Under the pieces are notes generated by a model, which saw only the letters and a program-made list of their open reading frames with translations, ran no database searches and had not been told where the DNA came from. A stretch of DNA of 64,000 bases from Paracrocinitomix sp039939375 (GTDB lineage: Bacteria > Bacteroidota > Bacteroidia > Flavobacteriales_D > Crocinitomicaceae), in contig JBDVJO010000005.1 of assembly GCA_039939375.1 (NCBI GenBank), positions 186,001 to 250,000 on the forward strand, in the 5' to 3' direction. The first letter of the stretch is position 1. The number at the start of each line of letters is the position of its first letter. The position numbers and the translations under genes were made by a program. Shown in pieces: positions 1 through 7,920 of the stretch.

Positions 1-209
1 TTCTGCTTTTTATAAAAGCTATAAATTAACCAAAAGTGTAGCGGTATAAAAAGGCATCCACCAATTATAACCAACTTAATATTCTCTATTCCGAGCCAAT
101 AATCGCCAGTGATTTCTGGATTGCCAGAGGTTAATACTACTGCTCCTTGCACTACTAAAGCAAATATGCAGGCCATTAAAATTCCTACTAAAATTAATAT
201 TCTACTCAT
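1..209 (-). CDS. Partial small membrane protein, 3' end outside window
   Basis: Reading leftward from an ATG at 209, the frame stays open for 69 codons to the window edge, so the C-terminus is missing. The product begins MSRILILVGILMACIFA. It has a hydrophobic segment at about residues 3-24, a short polar loop with NPEITGDYW, and a second hydrophobic stretch at about residues 43-62, so it is probably an integral membrane protein with two or more helices. Its ATG overlaps the stop of the preceding gene as ATGA, which suggests translational coupling in the same minus-strand operon. No family recognised. Confidence 0.6.
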   Translation of the reverse strand, partial: MSRILILVGILMACIFALVVQGAVVLTSGNPEITGDYWLGIENIKLVIIGGCLFIPLHFWLIYSFYKKQ

Positions 210-913
210 TCTTGAACACGACTATACGAGTCGTACGATTTTAGACATTTAGAAAAAATTGATTTCCAATCTTCTTTATTGGGGGTCAAAATATACGTCT
301 TATAATCTTGTGAAAGCTCTTCATCTATTGTTTTGTTTTGAACTAACTCAACACTATTCGGTCCAGAAGCTGAAATCACCACATCTTTCAAATCAATTGT
401 TCCATTCACAAAATCAGCAACAATCACTGAATAATGTCCAACGTCCTCAAAAGAAAATAAGGCATATCTTGTTTTGGTTAGCTGCATTAATCTATTTGCC
501 CCTCCTCTACTCTCGTATAAATAAGTTTTGGTAGGAACTAAGAAATAATAATCTTCACCATCAAGAGCGACAGGTAATGAATCTCCTTCAACCACTCCAT
601 AAATGTAATTGTCTTTAACGCGGTATTTAGAATTTTCACGAACTTCTGTCCTGGAGATATTTAAAAGGCGGTTCTTTTTAAAATAAAGACCTGTTTCATC
701 CACGTGCAAAAACTCACCGGCGGCTCTTCTCAGTTCATTTTCTGGTCGATTGCTTAATTCGTATTTTCCATATAATTGAGGTGCAACTTTTGGAACAGAA
801 TTGAGTGCAAACAAACTGCTTTTGTGAAAATAATAGGAGATGAACTCCTTTTTTTCAGCAAAAGAATTCACTGCAAATGCCGCTATGCAGAAGAATAATA
901 TTAATCTTTTCAT
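206..913 (-). CDS. Exported protein of unknown function
   Basis: A 235-residue protein when started at ATG 913, which puts a clean signal peptide at the N-terminus (MKRLILFFCIAAFAVNSFA, then EKKEF). The frame extends upstream to 970, but that start would lie inside the preceding gene and bury the signal peptide, so 913 is preferred. The mature part is a mixed polar sequence with a repeated 'LPVALDGEDYYFLVPTKTYLYES'-like strand-rich section, abbreviated here as LPVALDGEDYYFLVP. I recognise no domain. It starts 10 bp after the DoxX-like gene stop and overlaps the next gene by ATGA, so it is an operon member, probably periplasmic or outer-membrane associated. Confidence 0.65.
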   Translation of the reverse strand: MKRLILFFCIAAFAVNSFAEKKEFISYYFHKSSLFALNSVPKVAPQLYGKYELSNRPENELRRAAGEFLHVDETGLYFKKNRLLNISRTEVRENSKYRVKDNYIYGVVEGDSLPVALDGEDYYFLVPTKTYLYESRGGANRLMQLTKTRYALFSFEDVGHYSVIVADFVNGTIDLKDVVISASGPNSVELVQNKTIDEELSQDYKTYILTPNKEDWKSIFSKCLKSYDSYSRVQE

Positions 914-923
914 TACTATAAAT

Positions 924-2114
924 TTAGTCATTTCTAGTTTGGTAAGATTCAATTGTCCAATGAAATTCATCTTCTAATGCCGGAAGCGACCTCCAATCAA
1001 GTTTCTCGTACATGAGTATTTGATTTTCAGAATCACCGGGCCATTGCAAACTTATCTTACTTTCTCCTCCATACAACTGATAATCAATTTGGTTCGCGTA
1101 ATCATCATATCCCCAAATTAATAATTGCTGATTCACCGAATCAATTTCTAATTTGTAATCCAAAAAATAACCTCCTTTGGTTTCGAAAATGATGAACCCT
1201 CTGCGGTGAATGTAAAATCGTTCATAAATATTTTCTGTTCCGAAAGTAATATCCTCTAACTGATAAGCCCCGTGCAAATAAGGACGTTCAGCTGAATCAT
1301 CATTAAAATTGCCAGTACTAAAAGCAAAGAAAGTGGCCTCTAGCAACATCAAACCAATGAGACCTGTCTTCAAAAACCCTTTAATAAAAGCCCTATTCAG
1401 AAAATCGAAATTTTGCTTGTCAACTTTCAGCTGTGCAACCTCCCCTTTAAAGAAAAGGTAGAAAGTGGGAATATTAGGAGCTAATAATAAAAGACAAATG
1501 AACAGTAAAAACAAACTATAGAGTTTCACTGAAATATCAAAACCGAAGTTGATCATCAAGACATTTGTTATAACGAAAAGCAGTACAAACAAACCAAATG
1601 TTCTTGTTTTTTTAAACAGCATTAATACTGCAGGAATGAGCTCAAATAGTCCGGTTAAAAAACAGTACAACTTTGAGGTCCCCATAGTGCTCCAAAACAA
1701 GATGTCTTTTGTCATTTTACCGAAAGGCGTGTAAAGCGTATTTGGCTCAGGCAAATAAAACTGTGTTTTAAATAGCTTGTCAAATCCATACACTAAAAAT
1801 CGAGAGGCTAGATAATAAATTAAGATCAGTTTGAATAGATGAATGATTCGCTCCTGCCTGTTCTTAAAATAACTCCACTGATTTAAAAGAAAGCTCAAAA
1901 AAACGGCAACGCCGAATAAAATCAACAACAGCAAATACAATCCTTGTGTATCAGAACTAAAGCTGACATCTTCAATTCCAAATGAGGAAACGATTCCTCC
2001 AAAAACGAACTGCGCGAAATGGTCTTGAAATTCAGCTAAAAAAGTCGCCGCAGGAATAAATATGACCCCTAAAAAAGCGAATAGGTAACAAGAAAATTTT
2101 AAAACCGTCTTCAC
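924..2114 (-). CDS. DoxX-like multi-pass membrane protein with C-terminal soluble domain
   Basis: 396 residues. Four or more hydrophobic helices cover residues 1-220: two N-terminal helices, then a DoxX-like four-helix unit with YGFDKLFKTQF and ELIPAVLMLF, and DISVKLYSLFLLFICLLLL. A further helix near 250 (GLIGLMLLEATFFAF) precedes a roughly 130-residue hydrophilic C-terminal domain. DoxX relatives are membrane proteins of poorly defined redox or quinone-linked roles; the assignment here rests on helix pattern only. The start is GTG at 2114, directly after the TAA of the upstream gene, implying coupled translation. What the C-terminal domain does is unknown. Confidence 0.55.
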   Translation of the reverse strand: MKTVLKFSCYLFAFLGVIFIPAATFLAEFQDHFAQFVFGGIVSSFGIEDVSFSSDTQGLYLLLLILFGVAVFLSFLLNQWSYFKNRQERIIHLFKLILIYYLASRFLVYGFDKLFKTQFYLPEPNTLYTPFGKMTKDILFWSTMGTSKLYCFLTGLFELIPAVLMLFKKTRTFGLFVLLFVITNVLMINFGFDISVKLYSLFLLFICLLLLAPNIPTFYLFFKGEVAQLKVDKQNFDFLNRAFIKGFLKTGLIGLMLLEATFFAFSTGNFNDDSAERPYLHGAYQLEDITFGTENIYERFYIHRRGFIIFETKGGYFLDYKLEIDSVNQQLLIWGYDDYANQIDYQLYGGESKISLQWPGDSENQILMYEKLDWRSLPALEDEFHWTIESYQTRND

Positions 2115-2780
2115 TTAGGCTTGCAGCAAGGTTTGTTTAGATTTTTTAGACAACATCCAAGATGCAAATCCAATAAACAAAGAGATAAAGGCGATTGCAA
2201 TAAGCATTAAAGTTAAGCCACCAGAAGGTTCAGACGGCACGCCAATTATTGGTGCTATATTTTGATCATGATCATTTTGTCCATCTTTATCATCATCAAT
2301 ATAATGATTTGCGTTGTCATATCCAATAAACACGGTACTATCCATTTTATTGGTCCAAAAATAATGATTACTCATTTCGGCTTTAATGCTGTCTAATGCA
2401 TGTTGATCCGAAAAAAGTGGATGATTGATAACCGTATCTTTTCCGGCTTTCCAGAACTTTTTAGGGTTGGGTTCACCATCTTTTTTTCCTCTGTCATACC
2501 ACTCATTTTTTTGACAGTATTCAGAAGTTACCATGACAGCAACGCTATCTGAAACGAAAATAACAGAATCTAATTGAGCTGTTTTAACAATTGGATTGGG
2601 TGCCATTCCTAGGTTATGCGCTGCTAGGTCCATTTTAGGGTCTTTTAATGCAGAATAAAAATTATTCAGTTTACCCGAATGACTTTTAAAAGCAATCATT
2701 TTGGTTTGCCCGAAAGATTGCACGGACACTAACAATCCTAATAGTGTTAAGTATTTAAATAGTTTCATTTCTTTTTTCAT
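2115..2780 (-). CDS. Exported, C-terminally membrane-anchored protein of unknown function
   Basis: 221 residues with a signal peptide (LFKYLTLLGLLVSVQSFGQ) and a single C-terminal helix (LMLIAIAFISLFIGFASWML) ending in KKSKQ, so the body is predicted to lie outside the cytoplasm and be anchored by the tail. Just before the helix is an aspartate-rich segment (IDDDKDGQNDHDQN) resembling thrombospondin type-3 or calcium-binding loops common in Bacteroidota envelope proteins. Met1 (2780) or Met5 (2768) could be the start. It heads the minus-strand run 2780-1 and its stop abuts the GTG of the DoxX-like gene. Function unknown. Confidence 0.6.
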   Translation of the reverse strand: MKKEMKLFKYLTLLGLLVSVQSFGQTKMIAFKSHSGKLNNFYSALKDPKMDLAAHNLGMAPNPIVKTAQLDSVIFVSDSVAVMVTSEYCQKNEWYDRGKKDGEPNPKKFWKAGKDTVINHPLFSDQHALDSIKAEMSNHYFWTNKMDSTVFIGYDNANHYIDDDKDGQNDHDQNIAPIIGVPSEPSGGLTLMLIAIAFISLFIGFASWMLSKKSKQTLLQA

Positions 2781-2848
2781 TTAGATGCAAAATCACTGTA
2801 TAATGCATAAATTAAATTTTGTAACTTGCATGCTCTCGCGCCTAAACT

Positions 2849-2880
2849 CCAAGTTCATTTTATAATTGGAAATGACTTGG
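2849..2880 (+). other. Hairpin in putative recJ leader
   Basis: CCAAGTTCATTT (2849-2860) can pair with AAATGACTTGG (2870-2880) across a 9-nt loop, with one bulged T. It lies about 55 bp upstream of the recJ ATG, inside an apparently untranslated leader. It is not followed by a T-run in the plus direction, so it does not look like an intrinsic terminator. A role in leader folding is inference. Confidence 0.3.
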
Positions 2881-2933
2881 ATGAAAAAGGACACAATTTT
2901 CTTTTTCAAACAAAAAATAATTTCATTAAAAGT

Positions 2934-4667
2934 ATGGAAAAAAGGTGGGTAATCAAAGAAAGTCCAGCGACTGAACAAATAGCAAAAATTATAGAAGAAG
3001 TTGGGGTATCACGACCAGTTGCAACAATTTTAGCGCAGAGAAATATTCAATCATTTGATGAGGCAAAAGCATTTTTCAGACCTGAGATAACAGATTTACA
3101 TGATCCGTTCTTGATGAAAGGCATGGCTGATGCGGTAGATAGAATTGAGCAGGCCATTGCGCGAAATGAGAACATTTTGGTTTTTGGCGATTATGATGTA
3201 GACGGAACCACTGCGGTGGCGCTTATGTACAGTTTTATTGCTTCAACTTATGAGCAAGTTGGCTATTACATTCCTGATAGATATAAAGAGGGTTATGGTG
3301 TTTCAATGGAAGGAATTGAATTTGCTATAGACAATAGCTTCACTTTAATTATCGCATTAGATTGCGGCATTAAGGCCATTGAAAAAGTGGCTTACGCAAA
3401 AGAAAACGGCATAGATTTTATCATTTGTGATCACCATACACCCGGAGAGCAGGTTCCGGATGCGATTATTTTAAATCCAAAGCAAAAAGATTGCGAATAC
3501 CCTTACAAAGAACTGTGCGGTTGCGGGGTTGGTTTTAAATTAGCGCAAGCTGTAAACCAAGCCAGAGGGGGAGTAATTGAAGATGTTTATCACCTGTTAG
3601 ATTTGGTAATGGTGGCTATTGGTGCCGATATCGTTTCTATGTCTGGAGAAAATCGAATTTTAGCCTACTATGGCCTACATCTATTGAATAATACGCCAAG
3701 AGTTGGTTTTGAAGCTTTACTCAAACTTGCCAATAAAACAGGTGAATTATCAGTGACTGATGTTGTTTTTTCAATCGCCCCAAGAATAAACGCAGCCGGG
3801 AGAATAGATAGCGGAAATAAAGCCGTTGAGCTACTTCTAGCAGAATCTCTAGAAGAGGTAGATGAAATCTCAAAACTCATTAACACCCATAACGAAACCA
3901 GAAAAGGACTAGACCGAGAAATAACCAAAGAGGCCTTGCAAATGATTGAAGAAGATGAATGGCTGCTCAATGCGAAATCATCTGTCCTGTTTAATAAAGA
4001 CTGGCACAAAGGTGTAGTTGGAATCGTTGCCTCAAGATTGACGGAATCTTATTACCGCCCAACTATTGTTCTAACTGAGTCAAACGGCAAGGCGGTTGGT
4101 TCAGCAAGATCAGTTAGAGGTTTCAATGTATATGAGGCCATTAATCAATGTTCTGATTTATTAGAACAATTTGGTGGTCACTTTTACGCAGCAGGCTTGA
4201 CCATGGACCTAGACAACTTAGTTCCCTTTAAAATGAAATTCAACCAAGTGGTTGAGAGAACAATCACCGAACAACAATTGGTTCCTGAAATTGAAATTGA
4301 TTGTGAAATTGATTTTCGAGATATTTTTGAAGAAACGCGCTCTGGGATTCCACGGTTTTATCGCATCCTGAAACAAATTGCCCCATTTGGACCTGACAAT
4401 CGTAGGCCAATCTTTGTGAGCAGAGCAGTTAAAGACACCGGAAGTTCGCGTATTTTAAAAGATGAACACTTGAAATTATCCTTAGTGCAAAATGATTATC
4501 CAGAGCTTGTTTTAAATGGAATCGCTTTTCGCATGGCAGAATATTACCCCCTACTCGCTGAAGGTTATGTTGACATAGTTTATTCACTTGAAGAAAACCA
4601 TTGGAACGGAAGTTCTACCCTTCAATTAATGATTAAAGACATCAGAAAAAGCAGGGTGATCCTTTAG
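2934..4667 (+). CDS. recJ: Single-stranded-DNA-specific exonuclease RecJ
   Basis: 5'-3' ssDNA exonuclease of the DHH phosphoesterase superfamily, acting in RecF-pathway recombination, base excision and mismatch repair in the cytoplasm. Started at ATG 2934 the product is 577 residues, the usual RecJ length. The frame is open from 2826 but that adds 36 residues with no RecJ similarity. Motif I VFGDYDVDGTTA and the DHH motif IICDHHTPG carry the metal-binding aspartates and histidines. The DHHA1 part contains the typical KGVVGIVASRL and GGHFYAAGLTM, followed by the OB-fold C-terminus. It is a lone plus-strand gene whose TAG interlocks with the stop of the convergent DUF3667 gene. Confidence 0.95.
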   Translation: MEKRWVIKESPATEQIAKIIEEVGVSRPVATILAQRNIQSFDEAKAFFRPEITDLHDPFLMKGMADAVDRIEQAIARNENILVFGDYDVDGTTAVALMYSFIASTYEQVGYYIPDRYKEGYGVSMEGIEFAIDNSFTLIIALDCGIKAIEKVAYAKENGIDFIICDHHTPGEQVPDAIILNPKQKDCEYPYKELCGCGVGFKLAQAVNQARGGVIEDVYHLLDLVMVAIGADIVSMSGENRILAYYGLHLLNNTPRVGFEALLKLANKTGELSVTDVVFSIAPRINAAGRIDSGNKAVELLLAESLEEVDEISKLINTHNETRKGLDREITKEALQMIEEDEWLLNAKSSVLFNKDWHKGVVGIVASRLTESYYRPTIVLTESNGKAVGSARSVRGFNVYEAINQCSDLLEQFGGHFYAAGLTMDLDNLVPFKMKFNQVVERTITEQQLVPEIEIDCEIDFRDIFEETRSGIPRFYRILKQIAPFGPDNRRPIFVSRAVKDTGSSRILKDEHLKLSLVQNDYPELVLNGIAFRMAEYYPLLAEGYVDIVYSLEENHWNGSSTLQLMIKDIRKSRVIL

Positions 4668-5533
4668 TAAAACCAGATGGTCAAAAAGAGTGTTGCTATT
4701 GCAAATCCTACGAAAATTGCCGCATAGATTATACTCATAAACACGCCTTTCAAAATCACCATTCCTGTGGATGCCTCATAGAAAGATTTCATTCCTTGAA
4801 TGAGATAAATAATGATACCTAGACCTGCCAAGAGAAATGGCCATCCTTGATCGAAAATACTTGTTAAGACGAAAGATAAAAGCAAAACAAGGAACATGAA
4901 CGAATGAAAATATAGCCCATACACCAAATGCTCTATATAATCTAGGTTATTCTTGCGATAAAACAACTTCAATAACCAGGCAAAAATGGGAATGAAGAAA
5001 AAATACATAATCGAAAGATTCTTGATAAAAAAAGAAGTAACATCTCCTCCATTATCAACACTTATCTCAATTACTTTTTTCATAAGTGTTTTCGTCAATT
5101 CACTATCCATATCTTGGATAGCATCTAACTCATCCAGTTGATTATGTTTGACCATTAAATACAAAGAATCATTGGTGACGACATTAGTATCGCCCGTCAT
5201 TGTGAAATCAACCATTGAACTGCCATCCTCACCTCCAGAACGCCCCATAAAAGAAAGCACAGCAAAGAAAACGATACTCACAAAAAGATACATTCTCAGA
5301 GGAGCCACATAACTTTTTCGTTTGCCTTGGATATAATTTCTTGAAAGTGTTCCTGGCTTTAGAAGTAAGGGTTTTAATGAATTGATCAGTTTAGAATCCC
5401 AGGCTAAAAATGCATTCGCCAATTCTCCTAATAAAACCTTTACTCTGAGTCGCTCGATATTCTTTTGCCCACAATTAGGACAAAATTTATCTTCAACTTT
5501 GATGTCGGTATTGCAATTTTTGCAGCTACTCAT
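4664..5533 (-). CDS. DUF3667 family zinc-ribbon membrane protein
   Basis: 289 residues from ATG 5533. The N-terminus carries a zinc ribbon, CKNCNTDIKVEDKFCPNCGQ, with two CxxC knuckles, then an amphipathic linker (AWDSKLINSLKPLLLKPGTLSRNYIQGKRKSYVAPLRMY, quoted in part as LLLKPGTLSRNYI) typical of DUF3667, and at least four membrane helices. DUF3667 proteins are widespread in Bacteroidota without an established function. The frame extends 5 codons upstream of 5533, but MSSCKNC is the usual family start. The gene ends tail to tail with recJ with a 4-bp overlap. Confidence 0.8.
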   Translation of the reverse strand: MSSCKNCNTDIKVEDKFCPNCGQKNIERLRVKVLLGELANAFLAWDSKLINSLKPLLLKPGTLSRNYIQGKRKSYVAPLRMYLFVSIVFFAVLSFMGRSGGEDGSSMVDFTMTGDTNVVTNDSLYLMVKHNQLDELDAIQDMDSELTKTLMKKVIEISVDNGGDVTSFFIKNLSIMYFFFIPIFAWLLKLFYRKNNLDYIEHLVYGLYFHSFMFLVLLLSFVLTSIFDQGWPFLLAGLGIIIYLIQGMKSFYEASTGMVILKGVFMSIIYAAIFVGFAIATLFLTIWFY

Positions 5534-5725
5534 AGCGACAAGATACAAGAAATTTTGGGCAAAAGAAAAGGTGCCAGCACGTGGAGAGAAGGCACCTAAT
5601 CGACTAATTAACCCGCAACACTCTTAAAATCTAAACTTTTGGAGATTTAAATTAACAGTCTTACTATTCTTTGCGATACTTTCAAAAGTCCAATTATTGT
5701 GCCAAAAACACCCCTTAAGAAGTTT

Positions 5726-5749
5726 AAACGGTTTAGGAACTAACCGTTT
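5726..5749. promoter_or_regulatory. Inverted repeat upstream of hutI, possible operator
   Basis: AAACGGTT (5726-5733) and AACCGTTT (5742-5749) form a perfect 8-bp dyad with an 8-nt spacer, 107 bp upstream of the hutI ATG. The size fits a site for a dimeric regulator, for example of histidine catabolism, but no regulator gene is adjacent. Confidence 0.3.
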
Positions 5750-5843
5750 TAGATGAAATCGTTAAGAAAAATTTAACAAATCCATTTAGGACGCAAATTT
5801 TATAAATCCAAGTCTACATTCAGCTTAACTCTTTTAATTTTCG

Positions 5844-5851
5844 CAACTTTA
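5844..5851 (+). promoter_or_regulatory. Candidate -7 element of hutI
   Basis: CAACTTTA matches TAnnTTTG at four of six fixed positions and ends 4 bp before the hutI ATG. If used, transcription would start at or beside the start codon, giving a leaderless or nearly leaderless message. No good -33 TTG is visible. Confidence 0.25.
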
Positions 5852-5855
5852 CCAC

Positions 5856-7094
5856 ATGGCGAATTTATTGATCAAAAACATCAAAGGTTTAGTAGGAATC
5901 TTAGAGGGAAATAATGCTCCTCTTAGAGGAAAAGATTTAGCAAAAATTGAGCAAATAGAAAATGCTTTTTTAGCAATAGAAGATGGTCGGATCTCTATGT
6001 ATGGTAAAATGGAAGATTTAGCCGGAGTGGTTGATTGGAATAACTTAGAGGTGATTGATGCAGATGGCAAATACGTCATGCCTGCCTACTGTGATTCGCA
6101 TTCTCATTTGGTTTTTGCCAAAACAAGAGAAGAAGAATTTGTTGATCGAATCAAAGGTTTATCCTATGAAGAGATCGGCAAAAAAGGAGGTGGAATCTTA
6201 AACTCGGCTCGCAAGTTGGCAGATATGCCAGAAGATGATCTTGTGCAGGATGCGCTAGAACGTCTTGACTTGATTAAAAGCATGGGTACTGGCGCCTTAG
6301 AAATTAAAAGTGGCTACGGTTTATCAGTTGAAGCAGAATTGAAAATGCTTAGAGTGATTAAGCGTTTAAAAGAACAATCAGATGTTGCGATTAAGGCCAC
6401 CTTTTTAGGAGCGCATGCCTTTCCAGAAAAATACAAAGACAATCATGAGGGATATGTGAATGAGATTATCAATGACATGATTCCGAAAGTAGTTGAAGAG
6501 AATTTAGCTGAATATATAGATGTATTTTGTGAACGAAATTACTTCACAGCCGAGCAACTTGATCGCATCATAGATGCAGGTAAAAAAGCTGGCTTAAAAG
6601 CCAAAATTCATGTGAATCAATTCTCAGTAATGGGAGGAGTACAAATTGGTGTTCAGCACGGAGCCATTTCTGTTGATCACCTAGAAGAATTGGCAGATGA
6701 AGATGTAGAATCGCTGAAAAATTCTAACACCATTGCTACGGCATTACCATCTTGTTCGTTTTTCTTATCAATACCCTATACACCAATTAGAAAATTAATT
6801 GATAGCGGGGCGGCTTGCGCGTTGGCAACTGATTATAACCCTGGTTCAACTCCGTCTGGAAACATGCAATTTGTGAATGCTTTGGCTTGCACAAAAATGA
6901 ACATGACGCCTGAAGAGGCTTTTAATGCATCTACCATAAACGGTGCTTATGCTATGGAGTTAGGCCATGAATTAGGTTCAATTACTGTGGGCAAAAAAGC
7001 CAACCTCATCATCACTAAAAAAATTCCGTCTTTCAATTATATGCCGTATTCGTTTGGTGAAAACTGTGTAGAGCAGACTTTAGCTTTTAAGTGA
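5856..7094 (+). CDS. hutI: Imidazolonepropionase
   Basis: Hydrolyses 4-imidazolone-5-propanoate to N-formimino-glutamate, the third step of histidine degradation, in the cytoplasm. 412 residues, normal for the amidohydrolase-fold HutI family. Metal and substrate features are present: CDSHSHLVFAKTREEEF (HxH), GSGYGL-like KSGYGLSVE, HVNQF, HGAISVDHLEE, and the late aspartate in ATDYNPGSTPSGNM. No hutH, hutU or hutG lies in this window, so the pathway would be completed elsewhere. Its TGA overlaps the GTG of the next small gene, so the two downstream membrane proteins may be co-translated with it. Confidence 0.93.
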   Translation: MANLLIKNIKGLVGILEGNNAPLRGKDLAKIEQIENAFLAIEDGRISMYGKMEDLAGVVDWNNLEVIDADGKYVMPAYCDSHSHLVFAKTREEEFVDRIKGLSYEEIGKKGGGILNSARKLADMPEDDLVQDALERLDLIKSMGTGALEIKSGYGLSVEAELKMLRVIKRLKEQSDVAIKATFLGAHAFPEKYKDNHEGYVNEIINDMIPKVVEENLAEYIDVFCERNYFTAEQLDRIIDAGKKAGLKAKIHVNQFSVMGGVQIGVQHGAISVDHLEELADEDVESLKNSNTIATALPSCSFFLSIPYTPIRKLIDSGAACALATDYNPGSTPSGNMQFVNALACTKMNMTPEEAFNASTINGAYAMELGHELGSITVGKKANLIITKKIPSFNYMPYSFGENCVEQTLAFK

Positions 7095-7264
7095 AAACCT
7101 TAGGCAAAATACTGCTTGCCATTGCTTTTGGATTTTTACTTTTAGAACTATTAGTTTTAAGTAAAGCCCATCAATTAGACATGTTCAAAGGCATCAAATT
7201 ATTAGGACTAAGCATTTTTGCAGCTACCTTATACTGGATAATTTTTGAAAGAAAAAAGAAATGA
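7091..7264 (+). CDS. 57-residue membrane protein, translationally coupled
   Basis: A short frame starting at GTG 7091, which overlaps the hutI stop (GTGA), and ending at TGA 7262-7264, which overlaps the ATG of the next gene (ATGA). The product begins MKTLGKILLAIAFGFLLLE, has two hydrophobic stretches (about residues 6-23 and 36-51) and ends in the basic tail FERKKK. Both overlaps and the exact filling of the hutI-DUF6498 gap argue that it is real. Function unknown; it may be a small partner of the following membrane protein. Confidence 0.65.
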   Translation: MKTLGKILLAIAFGFLLLELLVLSKAHQLDMFKGIKLLGLSIFAATLYWIIFERKKK

Positions 7265-7920
7265 GTGTAAGTTTTGATATCAAATGGAAAAGTCTTGGAG
7301 TGATCTCACTAATTGCAGTGAATTTGATTATTCTAAGTTTTGCAATTCTCTTTGATTGGACACTTTATGACATCATTTTTTCTTATTGGCTTGAGAATTT
7401 CGTGATTGGATTTTACAACATCTTCAAATTATATAAAGTGGATGGCGGTAATCCTGAAGATCATTATGTAACGGTAAACGGCAATAAAAGATATGTCCCT
7501 CCAATTAAAACGCCATTCGTGATCTTTTTTATCCTCCATTTTTTCGCATTTTGGTACATACACGGTTACTTCATCCAAGATCAATTCAACGTCCATAATC
7601 TACTTTACAAAACGGATTACGGGTACAACTTCATCAAACTACTTGATTGGCCAACTGTAATCGCTTTGACTGGTTTATTCATCAGTCATGGTGTTTCGTA
7701 CTTCAAAAATTTTCTAAGAAAAAAAGAATATGTCGGCGTGGCTTTTTCAAGTCAAATGTGGGTTCCTTATAAACGTATCGTTATCGTCCACGGAATTTTT
7801 TGGCTGGTTGCCATGTATTCAATACATACCACTGGAAGCCAACCCGTTCTTATCTCATTTATTATTATCGGAAAAATACTGATTGACTTAAAACTATACA
7901 GCAATAGACATTCGGCTTAA
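7261..7920 (+). CDS. DUF6498-like integral membrane protein
   Basis: 219 residues with about six hydrophobic helices. The N-terminal half reads DWTLYDIIFSYWLENFVIG, a W-x2-D-x-x-x-YWLE pattern I associate with DUF6498; the family name is from memory and not certain. A hydrophilic loop follows (KVDGGNPEDHYVTVNGNKRY). No catalytic motif is evident. It is the last gene of the hutI-linked run and its TAA interlocks with the stop of the convergent histidine kinase gene. Role unknown. Confidence 0.6.
   Translation: MSVSFDIKWKSLGVISLIAVNLIILSFAILFDWTLYDIIFSYWLENFVIGFYNIFKLYKVDGGNPEDHYVTVNGNKRYVPPIKTPFVIFFILHFFAFWYIHGYFIQDQFNVHNLLYKTDYGYNFIKLLDWPTVIALTGLFISHGVSYFKNFLRKKEYVGVAFSSQMWVPYKRIVIVHGIFWLVAMYSIHTTGSQPVLISFIIIGKILIDLKLYSNRHSA

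Larger units (their letters stand above)
5534..5855. other. 322-bp divergent intergenic region
   Basis: Separates the DUF3667 gene (minus) from hutI (plus). I see no convincing small gene. It holds an 8-bp inverted repeat at 5726-5749 and a candidate -7 element close to the hutI start. The rest is A/T-rich with no other recognisable structure. Confidence 0.5.

Noticed and set aside
2826..2933. N-terminal extension of RecJ
   Set aside because: The extra 36 residues lack RecJ similarity, overlap the leader hairpin, and family length fits the ATG at 2934.
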